A DNA stretch of 8,194 nt. It comes from Chitinophagaceae bacterium. Lineage in GTDB: Bacteria; Bacteroidota; Bacteroidia; Chitinophagales; Chitinophagaceae. Below are positions 1-6,085 of this stretch, in pieces. Numbering within the stretch: position 1 is the first letter of the stretch; every line of letters starts with the position of its first letter. The notes beneath the pieces were generated by a model. The model saw only the letters and a list, made by a program, of their open reading frames with translations, ran no database searches and was not told where the DNA came from. Made by a program: the position numbers and the translations under genes. The stretch is from positions 1 through 8,194 of the forward strand of contig CANIMM010000132.1 in NCBI GenBank assembly GCA_947468255.1, given 5' to 3'.

Positions 1-935
1 ACAGTCACTTCTGTTTTTATTTCTGATGTTGCGGAATGTGTTTTTTCGTTGTACACATTGTGCGCATATTTGACTGATTGTTTTCTGCCTTTTCCAGCTT
101 TCAAATATTCTTCCGCTTTTTTCCAGTTAACTGCCATAATAAAATCCTTATCACGTTTGGAAGCATTTACTTCTAACAATGTATTTGCCTGTTCTGTGTT
201 GTAACAGCTAAAGAAAAACCAGCCATGTGATTTTCCTTTTCCTGCATGACTAAGGTCAAAATTTACACCAGGGCATTGCAATTGAAAGGCTATCTCCATT
301 TTTCCATCATTTTTATCAACACTGATGAAACTGATGGTGCCTTTAAAATTTTGTTTGTAGGTGTTGATAGGGACATCGCCATTTTTATCATCCGGTGGCA
401 CACTAAATCTTGTGCCGGCTACAATGTATTCTGTATTTTCTGTAATAAAGGGGGAAGAGTGATTTCCACCACTATTGGGAAGTTCGATGATCTCTGCTGT
501 GTGAAAAGTAGACAGGTCAATTCTAGCAACTCGGGGGGTGTTATTAGCATTGGCAAATATCCAACGGCCATCAATTTCTCCATTGGTTTGTGAAAGGTCC
601 AAATGGTGCTCATCATCCCAAGGTATAAACCCATGCGATGTATTCAACATCGGTTTGGTTTCCTCAGAATAGCCGTAGCCTTTTTCAGGGTCAACAGAAA
701 AAATGGGAACTACCCTCAAAAGCCTTCCACTTGGAATGCCGTATACGCTCATTTGTCCGCTAAATCCACCGGAAACAAAATTATAGAATTCATCGTATTT
801 CCCTGGGGCGACATAGGTTTTGGAGGCTGCATCTCCACTTACGGCGGATCCTACATTTTTGGGTTTACACGACTGGATACTAAGTATCAATATTAATGCC
901 AGTAGGCTGGCTGCATATTTTTTCATTAGATTCAT
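1..935 (-). CDS. nosZ: Nitrous-oxide reductase NosZ, clade II (Sec/lipoprotein type), N-terminal 311 residues, cut by window edge
   Basis: NosZ reduces N2O to N2 in the periplasm, using a seven-bladed beta-propeller carrying the CuZ centre and a C-terminal cupredoxin domain with CuA. Only the propeller part is in the window; the reading frame is open to base 1, so the CuA domain lies outside. The N-terminus has basic residues, a hydrophobic stretch and Ser22-Cys23, a lipoprotein-type signal. There is no twin arginine, which is the mark of clade II NosZ. Recognisable family stretches are GRLLRVVPIFSVDPEKGYGY (70-89), DDEHHLDLS (107-115), GRWIFANANNTPRVARIDL (123-141) and the GGNH to TRFSVP segment (156-180). 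By analogy with characterised NosZ, His110, His111 and His159 are probable CuZ ligands. Start: ATG at 935, with an in-frame ATG at 926 equally possible. It follows the cytochrome c gene by 83 bases, probably in one transcript. No frameshift is visible. Confidence 0.95.
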   Translation of the reverse strand, partial: MNLMKKYAASLLALILILSIQSCKPKNVGSAVSGDAASKTYVAPGKYDEFYNFVSGGFSGQMSVYGIPSGRLLRVVPIFSVDPEKGYGYSEETKPMLNTSHGFIPWDDEHHLDLSQTNGEIDGRWIFANANNTPRVARIDLSTFHTAEIIELPNSGGNHSSPFITENTEYIVAGTRFSVPPDDKNGDVPINTYKQNFKGTISFISVDKNDGKMEIAFQLQCPGVNFDLSHAGKGKSHGWFFFSCYNTEQANTLLEVNASKRDKDFIMAVNWKKAEEYLKAGKGRKQSVKYAHNVYNEKTHSATSEIKTEVT

Positions 936-1018
936 TTTGTTAATTTTAGATTGTGTATTGATTGAGTACTAAAAATTATTAATTGCTAAATGGGTTTATT
1001 GATTTTTAATGATACCCC

Positions 1019-1495
1019 TTATTTTATGCCGTCATTTTTCCGCATAAATTCAAGTAGGTTTCTTGCATCGTCATCCGTAAGACTTTGATTGGGCATACGT
1101 ACTAGACATATTTCCAATTGAGCTTGCATTTTTGGATCCTTGGTAATCATGGCATCTGTGTTGGTAATAAAATTCATAATCCATTCCGGAGCATATCTTG
1201 AAGTAACGCCTGTCCAGCCTGGTCCTACCAATTTTTCATCCGTGAGTTTGTGACAAGCCCCACATTTTACATCATATACTTTTTTTCCGCTAGTTGCTTT
1301 GGAAACATCTAAGCTGGCACCTAGTTCCACTTTGGTAAATTTCCCTTCTCCTCTGTGAGGGTCGTAAGCGGGGGTTTCATCTGATTTTTTTACACCTTCA
1401 GTTGAGTTTTCAACAGTACTATTTTCTGGATTTCCATTGCTGCCGCAGGAAAATAATATGCCCGCGATCATAGTAAGTAAAAGCAGTCTTTTCAT
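1019..1495 (-). CDS. Class I cytochrome c lipoprotein, probable electron donor to NosZ
   Basis: A 158-residue monoheme cytochrome c. Residues 1-17 form a lipoprotein signal (hydrophobic core ending ILFSC, lipid-anchored Cys17), followed by a Ser/Asn/Glu-rich linker to about residue 55. The heme-binding motif is CGACH (78-82). The sequence LVGPGWTGV (89-97) fits the usual segment after the heme, and Met134 in RMPNQSLTDDDARNLLEFMR is the likely sixth iron ligand. The protein would sit on the periplasmic face of a membrane. It lies directly upstream of nosZ on the same strand. Small cytochromes c beside clade II nosZ are known in Bacteroidota, so electron delivery from the quinone pool or bc-type complex to NosZ is the likely role, inferred from context. 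ATG at 1495 is the first start giving a complete signal peptide. Confidence 0.93.
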   Translation of the reverse strand: MKRLLLLTMIAGILFSCGSNGNPENSTVENSTEGVKKSDETPAYDPHRGEGKFTKVELGASLDVSKATSGKKVYDVKCGACHKLTDEKLVGPGWTGVTSRYAPEWIMNFITNTDAMITKDPKMQAQLEICLVRMPNQSLTDDDARNLLEFMRKNDGIK

Positions 1496-1530
1496 AATGG
1501 TTTAATGTTAAATAAGTAAATTTATTTGTA

Positions 1531-1538
1531 CAAGATTA
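1531..1538 (-). promoter_or_regulatory. Possible -7 element for cytochrome c/nosZ
   Basis: Read leftward this is TAATCTTG, one mismatch from the Bacteroidota -7 consensus TAnnTTTG. No matching -33 TTTG is visible 19-21 bases upstream. Transcription would start near 1525, about 30 bases before the cytochrome c ATG. The weak match and missing -33 would fit an activator-dependent promoter. Confidence 0.3.
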
Positions 1539-1558
1539 CTCATAGATGAAATCAGTTT

Positions 1559-1576
1559 TTATGCGTCTGGTCATAA
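1559..1576. promoter_or_regulatory. Inverted repeat TTATG-N8-CATAA, candidate operator for the nos arm
   Basis: Perfect 5-base arms separated by eight bases, centred at 1567.5. If leftward transcription starts near 1525, the centre falls about 42 bases upstream, the usual place for a Crp/Fnr-type activator overlapping the promoter. It shares the 5-N8-5 geometry with the core of the stronger dyad at 1705-1726. Short arms in AT-rich DNA can arise by chance. Confidence 0.3.
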
Positions 1577-1672
1577 TATTCAACACATAAAAAAAGTCCT
1601 CTTTTTGAAATTGATTTCTAATTTTTTAATTATGGCAAAACCTCGTATAATCGGCTATTCGCTGGTGGGAGC

Positions 1673-1687
1673 TGTCATTTTTTGACA
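1673..1687. promoter_or_regulatory. Inverted repeat TGTCA-N5-TGACA
   Basis: Perfect 5-base arms around a run of five T. It lies in the middle of the divergent region, 16 bases before the larger dyad at 1705-1726. Candidate protein-binding site; its arms do not match the FNR half-site TTGAT in the expected orientation, so the binder cannot be named. Confidence 0.3.
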
Positions 1688-1688
1688 A

Positions 1689-1700
1689 AGTATTAATACT
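1689..1700. promoter_or_regulatory. Perfect 12-base palindrome AGTATTAATACT
   Basis: A gapless palindrome placed between the dyads at 1673-1687 and 1705-1726. It could be part of a compound operator. AT-rich palindromes of this length also occur by chance, so the call is tentative. Confidence 0.25.
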
Positions 1701-1704
1701 AGTA

Positions 1705-1726
1705 GATTGTAAATATGAGTACAATC
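1705..1726. promoter_or_regulatory. Inverted repeat GATTGTA-N8-TACAATC, best operator candidate
   Basis: Perfect 7-base arms, 22 bases in total, the footprint size of a Crp-family dimer. The centre (1715.5) is about 95 bases before the regulator ATG and about 70 bases before the transcription start predicted from the -7 element at 1773-1780, a position used by Crp-type activators that contact RNA polymerase from upstream. It is the strongest dyad in the region. The spacing differs from the FNR (TTGAT-N4-ATCAA) and CRP (TGTGA-N6-TCACA) consensus, so the binder may be another protein. Confidence 0.4.
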
Positions 1727-1772
1727 ATACCAGTTGTTAACGTAAATCATATATGAATATCATCGCTGGGTA

Positions 1773-1780
1773 TAGTTTTG
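1773..1780 (+). promoter_or_regulatory. -7 promoter element TAGTTTTG for the regulator
   Basis: Exact match to the Bacteroidota -7 consensus TAnnTTTG, 30 bases before the regulator start codon, giving a predicted transcription start near 1786. No -33 TTTG is present at the expected distance; instead a 10-base palindrome TCATATATGA (1747-1756) occupies roughly that position, which hints at control by a bound protein. Confidence 0.45.
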
Positions 1781-1810
1781 GCCTTTTAGTTTACTCTTTA
1801 ATCCAAACAT

Positions 1811-2431
1811 ATGATTGATATCGACTTGCTATTGTCCTGGGGAGCAGCTTTCAAAAAGATAAGTGCTGGAGATATTGTATTCAATGAAGGTCAGTCCTGC
1901 TTTTTTTATCACCAATTAGTTAGTGGCACAGTTCGATGGGGTAATATAGACGAGGAAGGGAAGGAGTGTATCCATGCAATGGTGGAGCCAGGGGAATCTT
2001 TTGGTGAATTTCCACTGTTTGATGACGCTCCTTTTGCTGCTAGTGCAGTTGCTAATGAGGATTGTGTAGTCATCCGACTTCACAAATCTACTTTTATTGA
2101 ATTGCTTCAAGAGAATAGTGATATTCATTTTGCTTTTTTAAGACTGCTGTCAAAAAGATTGCGTTTTAAATTTTCAATTATTAAGTCTTTTGCCTCCCAT
2201 TGTCCCGAAAAAAGAATCGCCACCATATTGAATCACCTTAAATCAGAAAATAAAAATTTTTGTGGAAATTATTTCCAGCTCAATTTAACCCGACAACAAA
2301 TTGCCGATATGACTGGGTTAAGGGTAGAGACTGTTATTAGAACCATGCGCAATATGCATACTAAAGGTGAGTTGGTAATTAAAAAAGGAAAGGTGTATTG
2401 CAGGAATATGATTGAGCTCACAATGGCTTAA
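1811..2431 (+). CDS. Crp/Fnr-family transcriptional regulator
   Basis: A 206-residue regulator with the family layout: cyclic-nucleotide-binding-like beta barrel (about 10-100), a dimer helix (about 102-125) and a winged helix-turn-helix (about 158-195; LTRQQIADMTGLRVETVIRT). The recognition helix keeps the family Glu and Arg in VETVIR (172-177), with Val where CRP has Arg and Ile where FNR has Ser. The barrel loop FGEFPLFDDAPFAASA (64-79) has Ala-Ser where CRP has the Arg-Ser that binds cAMP phosphate, so cAMP binding is unlikely. The six cysteines (30, 53, 85, 131, 151, 197) are scattered and there is no N-terminal cluster as in FNR, so a 4Fe-4S oxygen sensor is also unlikely. Its position opposite the nos genes suggests a nitric-oxide or redox sensor of the NnrR/DNR kind, as inference. 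It is followed after 41 bases by the membrane protein gene. Confidence 0.93.
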   Translation: MIDIDLLLSWGAAFKKISAGDIVFNEGQSCFFYHQLVSGTVRWGNIDEEGKECIHAMVEPGESFGEFPLFDDAPFAASAVANEDCVVIRLHKSTFIELLQENSDIHFAFLRLLSKRLRFKFSIIKSFASHCPEKRIATILNHLKSENKNFCGNYFQLNLTRQQIADMTGLRVETVIRTMRNMHTKGELVIKKGKVYCRNMIELTMA

Positions 2432-2472
2432 CTTATTTTATTATTATTTTGTGTAAAAATCAGTAGAATTTA

Positions 2473-3726
2473 ATGAGTAATTTTTTACGTAAGTGGCTTG
2501 TCATTTCTTTCTTAAATTTAATGGTAGTTGCCATTCTGGGCGTTATTCTTCGATATAAAATTGCCTTTTACCTGCCTTTTATTCAACAAAAGCATTTTTT
2601 ACACAGCCACTCTCATTTTGCTTTTTCTGGATGGTTAACCCAAACCTTATTTGTTTTGCTGGTTCATTATCTAGGTTTAAAAAAAGGAGAGTCGGTGATT
2701 ACAAAATACCGCTGGATTTTATTAGCTAATTGTTTATCCGCATACGGTATGCTAGTAAGTTTTATTTTGCAAGGCTATGGTTTTTTTTCCATCAGTTTTT
2801 CTACCCTGTCTATTTTTGTATCTTATCGCTTTGCTTGGTTATATTGGAAAGACCTTAACAGCATGAATCAAAAGCTGGTTAGTCATTTCTGGTTGAAAGC
2901 ATCTCTAGTTTTCAATGTCATTTCTTCCATTGGAGCTTTTAGTTTGGCTTACTTAATGGCCAATAAAATTGCCGTTCAAAATTGGTATCTAGCGGCTGTC
3001 TATTTATTTTTGCATTTTCAATATAATGGATGGTTCTTTTTTGCTGGGATGGGGTTGCTAGTTTCAAAGTTTGATCATGTTCAATCCTCATTCAAAAGCA
3101 TGAAAACGGTATTTTTTCTTTTTTGTTTTGCTTGTGTTCCGGCTTATTTTTTATCCGCTCTTTGGCTTCCTATTCCAACAGTTTTGTATATTATTATTGT
3201 GGTTGCTGTGTTGGCCCAATTGCTAGCCTGGGTAATAATGGTAAGGGTTTTTATTATGAATCAATCATTGATCCAGCAGCAATTTTCAAAATATGGAAAA
3301 ATACTTTTACTGCTTGCATCAATTGCTTTTACTATCAAACTATTATTACAATCAGGGTCGCTTCATCCTCAGTTAAGTCAGCTTTCCTATGGGTTTAGAC
3401 CCATCGTTATAGGATACTTGCATCTTGTATTATTGGCTGTAACCAGTATTTTTATAATTGGCTATATTGTTTCGTTTGAGATGGTAAAGGTTACCAAATC
3501 ATTTTTGTGGGGGATTTTTATATTTGTTAGTGGAGTAATTATTAATGAGTTGCTGTTGATGGTGCAAGGAGTTTCTGCATTATCCTATACAGCGATTCCT
3601 GCCATTAATGAACTGCTATTATTTGCGGCAGTAGTTTTACTAACCGGTATTGCTATTGCTTTTGTAAGTTGTTATAAAAGCGCTTTCTTGTCAGTAAATA
3701 ACTTGTCAAATGAAAATGTCTTATAA
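2473..3726 (+). CDS. Twelve-helix membrane protein, distant heme-copper-oxidase-I / NnrS-like candidate
   Basis: A 417-residue integral membrane protein with about 12 predicted helices (roughly 9-31, 48-68, 80-102, 103-126, 139-163, 171-197, 211-232, 235-262, 276-296, 310-337, 344-367, 379-401). Histidines cluster where heme-copper oxidase subunit I carries ligands: HFLHSHSHFAFSGW (41-54) at the start of helix 2, LHFQYNGWFFF (180-190) in helix 6 with a His-x-x-Tyr pattern (His181, Tyr184), and GYLHL (314-318) in helix 10. A His-His pair in helix 7 for CuB is not seen, so it is probably not a working oxidase. NnrS, a 12-helix heme protein tied to nitric-oxide stress, is a plausible analogue. 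I recall similar unnamed proteins in Bacteroidota, sometimes labelled cytochrome oxidase subunit I. It probably shares a transcript with the regulator, which points to a role in nitrogen-oxide handling or heme/copper sensing. Confidence 0.6.
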   Translation: MSNFLRKWLVISFLNLMVVAILGVILRYKIAFYLPFIQQKHFLHSHSHFAFSGWLTQTLFVLLVHYLGLKKGESVITKYRWILLANCLSAYGMLVSFILQGYGFFSISFSTLSIFVSYRFAWLYWKDLNSMNQKLVSHFWLKASLVFNVISSIGAFSLAYLMANKIAVQNWYLAAVYLFLHFQYNGWFFFAGMGLLVSKFDHVQSSFKSMKTVFFLFCFACVPAYFLSALWLPIPTVLYIIIVVAVLAQLLAWVIMVRVFIMNQSLIQQQFSKYGKILLLLASIAFTIKLLLQSGSLHPQLSQLSYGFRPIVIGYLHLVLLAVTSIFIIGYIVSFEMVKVTKSFLWGIFIFVSGVIINELLLMVQGVSALSYTAIPAINELLLFAAVVLLTGIAIAFVSCYKSAFLSVNNLSNENVL

Positions 3727-3755
3727 AAAATACTCCTTAAAAATAATGTGTTGCA

Positions 3756-4481
3756 TTAATTGTTTTCCAACAGCTCAATGATTTTTTTTATTTCATTGCC
3801 ATCGGTTGCTACCGAGGCCAATTGCTCATTCATGTTTTCGTTTATAAATTCCATTTTGCTATCGGTATATATTCTAGCCGAGGTGTGAAACTCGATGGCA
3901 TTCGTTTTATTGGCAAGCGCTAGAATGTTTTCTGCCCTTACACCACTGCCCGGCATAATGATGATTCTTTCATTTGCCTGCTGCACCAAATCAATCAGTA
4001 GTTGCATGCCTTCATTCACAGAAGGTTTTTGTCCACTCGTAAGAATTCTTTCACAACCAATTGCTATAATGTCTTCCAGCGCTTTGAAAGGGTCAATGGT
4101 TCTGTCAAATGCCCGGTGAAAGGTTACTCCCATTGGGTAGGCAATGTCCACTAGTTGCTTGCATCTATCTTTGTCAACCCTGCCATCTGCAAGCAGTATT
4201 CCGATGACTACTCCGTTGCAACCAAGGTCTTTGCATAATTGCACATCTGCTTTCATGATTTCAAATTCAGTTTCACTATATAAAAAGTCGCCTCCTCTAG
4301 GACGGATAATCGGATACAGTTCGATGGTTAGTTTTTCCCTAGCAGCTTTGATAAATCCATAGGAGGGAGTGGTACCCCCTTCAGAAGGATTGTCGCATAA
4401 TTCAATACGGACTGCTCCTGCTGCCTGAGCAATAAGGCAACTTTCGATTGTAAAGCCGATTACTTCTAGTTTGAATTTCAT
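3756..4481 (-). CDS. cutC: CutC-family TIM-barrel protein (copper homeostasis family)
   Basis: At 241 residues this has the full length of the family. Diagnostic segments are RIELCDNPSEGGTTPSYG (25-42), PIIRPRGGDFLYS (57-69), TFHRAFD (120-126), RILTSGQ (145-151), MPGSGVRAEN (176-185) and EFHTSAR (197-203), all at the ends of barrel strands. CutC was linked to copper tolerance in E. coli, but that role is disputed and the true reaction is unknown. Of the two cysteines proposed to bind copper in human CutC (in MEVC and IELC), only the second is present here (Cys29); Ile8 replaces the first, so a role other than copper is plausible. It lies 24 bases after the glycosylasparaginase gene on the same strand, probably in one operon. 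It converges with the membrane protein gene, with 29 bases between and no clear terminator hairpin. Confidence 0.93.
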   Translation of the reverse strand: MKFKLEVIGFTIESCLIAQAAGAVRIELCDNPSEGGTTPSYGFIKAAREKLTIELYPIIRPRGGDFLYSETEFEIMKADVQLCKDLGCNGVVIGILLADGRVDKDRCKQLVDIAYPMGVTFHRAFDRTIDPFKALEDIIAIGCERILTSGQKPSVNEGMQLLIDLVQQANERIIIMPGSGVRAENILALANKTNAIEFHTSARIYTDSKMEFINENMNEQLASVATDGNEIKKIIELLENN

Positions 4482-4505
4482 AGTAAGTACTTTTGATTGG
4501 GAAGA

Positions 4506-5537
4506 TTAAGCGCCGAAAATGAATTTTGATTCATGTATTTGATTTTCTTCGTTCGATTTTACGGAAAATACAAATCCTTTCTGGATGGCATAGGCACCAT
4601 ATTCCCCTTTTTTATTCATGGCTAAAAATCCTACCTGAAGTGTTTTTGCTTTTGCGGGATCTCTGTTTACAATTCTTTCCACGGCTTTTTTGCAGGCTTT
4701 CTCTGGACTAAGGCCCTGTCGCATGAATTCTACTACTAGGTGCGTTCCGCAGATACGGATTACTTCTTCCCCAACACCACTGCTGGTAGCGGCACCCACT
4801 TCATTGTCTACAAATAAACCTGCACCAATGCCAGCAGAGTCGCCCACCCGTCCATGAAGCTTAAAAGCCATTCCACTGGTAGTTACTCCACCCGATAAAT
4901 TGCCTTTGTGATCTATTGCCAATAGCCCCATCGTATCATGATTGGGGGTTCCGTCAGGGAAAAAATTAGGTGCAAAAGGGCCATTGCCTTTGTTTTTTTC
5001 AATATTGATCTGTGGCTTGTATTCTGATTTTTTCAACCATTCCCGATAGGTATTTTCAGCGCTTTCAGATAGCTGCGCAGGCTCTTTTGAAAACCCATTT
5101 TCAAGTGCAAACTGCTGGGCGCCATTGCCTACCAGTAAAACATGGGGAGTATTTTCCATCACTTTTCTTGCAACTGAAATGGGATGTTTTATTTGCTCCA
5201 ATCCTGCTACTGCTCCACAATTGGACTGTTCATCCATAATGCAGGCATCCAGGGTCACAATTCCGTCACGGTCAGGATTTCCGCCCAAACCAACACAACA
5301 GTTAATGGTGTTTTCGATTTGTCTTGCACCTGCTTCTATTGCATCTAGTGCCTTGCCATTGGTAGATAATATTTTCCATGCTGCTGCATTTACTTCCATG
5401 CCTGAATCCCAGGTTGAAATTACAATAGGGGTATTGGCTAAATGGATTCCGTTGGCCATACTTTTTTTTGAAACCAGCAGGGGGGTTGAAAGTGCGGAAA
5501 GTTGTAAAAATTTTCTTCTGTCAATTCTATTGGCCAT
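4506..5537 (-). CDS. Tat-exported N4-(beta-N-acetylglucosaminyl)-L-asparaginase (glycosylasparaginase)
   Basis: This Ntn-hydrolase cleaves the bond between asparagine and the first GlcNAc of N-glycans, a late step in N-glycoprotein breakdown. The 343-residue precursor starts with a twin-arginine signal, DRRKFLQLSALSTPLLVS (6-23), with probable cleavage near Ala28, so it acts in the periplasm or beyond. Self-cleavage is expected between Asp201 and Thr202 in NHDTMGLLAID (199-209), giving alpha and beta chains with Thr202 as nucleophile. Substrate-loop motifs GGVTTSG (216-222) and HGRVGDSAGIGAG (228-240) are intact, as is GGNPDRDG (85-92). Length and motifs fit a complete enzyme. It precedes cutC by 24 bases. 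Closely related type-2 asparaginases share the fold, but the length and the HGRVGDS loop favour the glycosylasparaginase. Confidence 0.93.
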   Translation of the reverse strand: MANRIDRRKFLQLSALSTPLLVSKKSMANGIHLANTPIVISTWDSGMEVNAAAWKILSTNGKALDAIEAGARQIENTINCCVGLGGNPDRDGIVTLDACIMDEQSNCGAVAGLEQIKHPISVARKVMENTPHVLLVGNGAQQFALENGFSKEPAQLSESAENTYREWLKKSEYKPQINIEKNKGNGPFAPNFFPDGTPNHDTMGLLAIDHKGNLSGGVTTSGMAFKLHGRVGDSAGIGAGLFVDNEVGAATSSGVGEEVIRICGTHLVVEFMRQGLSPEKACKKAVERIVNRDPAKAKTLQVGFLAMNKKGEYGAYAIQKGFVFSVKSNEENQIHESKFIFGA

Positions 5538-5647
5538 TTCGATTCTAAGGTTTTGGAATATTTGAATAAAAGGATTTGGGTGCTTTCTAATTTTTTGTTG
5601 ATTTTGTATAAAGTGGACTTACGATATTTCTGAAAGGTAACATTTCT

Positions 5648-5956
5648 TTAATTTTTGTGAACAGCTAATTTTTTTATCATATCCGCACTAATACCATCTG
5701 CATAGGTACCATAGGCACTTGTCAGACATCCTTTTAGTAATCCATCCTTTGATTCAATGGCAAAAACAATATCTTCATCACTAGGGTTGGTATCTCCTTC
5801 AAAACGATAAAATTCTTGAATTTCAAAATCATCCGGTTTTAGAATAAAGTTTTTTTTCCTACAGGTAATCTTATCAAAATTAATAGTAAAATCAATCGTA
5901 TATCCCTTCGCCTTTAATCCATTCAACGCTTCCACCACTGTTTCATAATTATTCAT
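5648..5956 (-). CDS. Small conserved Bacteroidota protein, often mislabelled phosphoribosylpyrophosphate synthetase
   Basis: A 102-residue soluble protein of unknown function. It matches from memory a Bacteroidota family with an NYxTVxEALxxLKxxGYTxDF start (residues 3-23), the middle PDDFEIQEFYRFEGDTNPSD (41-60), then DIVFAIESKDG (62-72) and a C-terminal AYGTYADGISADMIKKL (81-97). Databases often call such proteins phosphoribosylpyrophosphate synthetase, but at this size the PRPP-binding and ATP-binding parts of that enzyme cannot be present, and no such motif is seen. There is no signal peptide or membrane segment. It stands alone, 110 bases upstream of the asparaginase gene and 129 bases downstream of the MFS gene, with a Fur-box-like site just before it. 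Confidence 0.8.
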   Translation of the reverse strand: MNNYETVVEALNGLKAKGYTIDFTINFDKITCRKKNFILKPDDFEIQEFYRFEGDTNPSDEDIVFAIESKDGLLKGCLTSAYGTYADGISADMIKKLAVHKN

Positions 5957-5974
5957 ATACTAATTTTTCTTAAA

Positions 5975-5993
5975 GTTAGTGATAATCATTGAA
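5975..5993. promoter_or_regulatory. Fur-box-like sequence
   Basis: Fourteen of 19 positions match the E. coli Fur consensus, including the uninterrupted core TGATAATCATT (5980-5990). It lies 19-37 bases upstream of the 102-residue protein gene. The match is to a proteobacterial consensus and Bacteroidota Fur sites may differ, so iron control is only a suggestion. Confidence 0.3.
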
Positions 5994-6004
5994 AGCATCA
6001 ATGA
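5986..6004. repeat. Perfect inverted repeat TCATTGA-AAGCA-TCAATGA
   Basis: Seven-base perfect arms with a five-base loop, between the MFS transporter end and the 102-residue protein start. No T-run follows it on the minus strand, so it does not look like an intrinsic terminator for the transporter. It overlaps the right half of the Fur-like site and may be an operator or a leader hairpin. Confidence 0.4.
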
Positions 6005-6085
6005 GGGCGGGGTTATTACAGATTGTAGGTAGCTCGAGATGGCAGAATTAATTATTCGCTTTTTCTCGGAAAGGGTTGCCCTATT

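Larger units (their letters stand above)
1496..1810. other. Divergent control region between the nos arm and the regulator arm
   Basis: A 315-base AT-rich space with no credible gene on either strand. It separates the leftward cytochrome c/nosZ pair from the rightward Crp-like regulator. It holds several inverted repeats (1559-1576, 1673-1687, 1689-1700, 1705-1726, 1747-1756) and one good and one imperfect -7 promoter element. The density of dyads next to a Crp/Fnr-family gene makes this the probable site of control for both arms; that part is inference. Confidence 0.7.

Noticed and set aside
246..896. Plus-strand open frames (246-593 and 603-896) and a minus-strand frame (419-634) in the nosZ region
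   Set aside because: They overlap the clearly coding nosZ frame, and their translations are low-complexity or cysteine-rich with no family resemblance.
1811..2431. Calling the regulator FNR itself
   Set aside because: The N-terminal cysteine cluster that holds FNR's iron-sulfur centre is missing.
3727..3755. Search for a shared terminator between the convergent membrane protein and cutC genes
   Set aside because: The 29 bases are AT-rich but form no stable stem.
4519..4534. Inverted repeat ATGAAT-TTTG-ATTCAT
   Set aside because: It lies inside the end of the asparaginase coding region and is short; likely a chance result of codon sequence, with no T-run for a terminator.
3895..5565. Plus-strand frames opposite cutC and the asparaginase gene
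   Set aside because: The minus-strand genes have full diagnostic motifs across these positions; the opposite frames are by-products.
6072..6082. Small hairpin AGGG-TTG-CCCT just after the MFS stop codon, considered as a terminator
   Set aside because: A four-base stem with no proper T-run on the minus strand is too weak.
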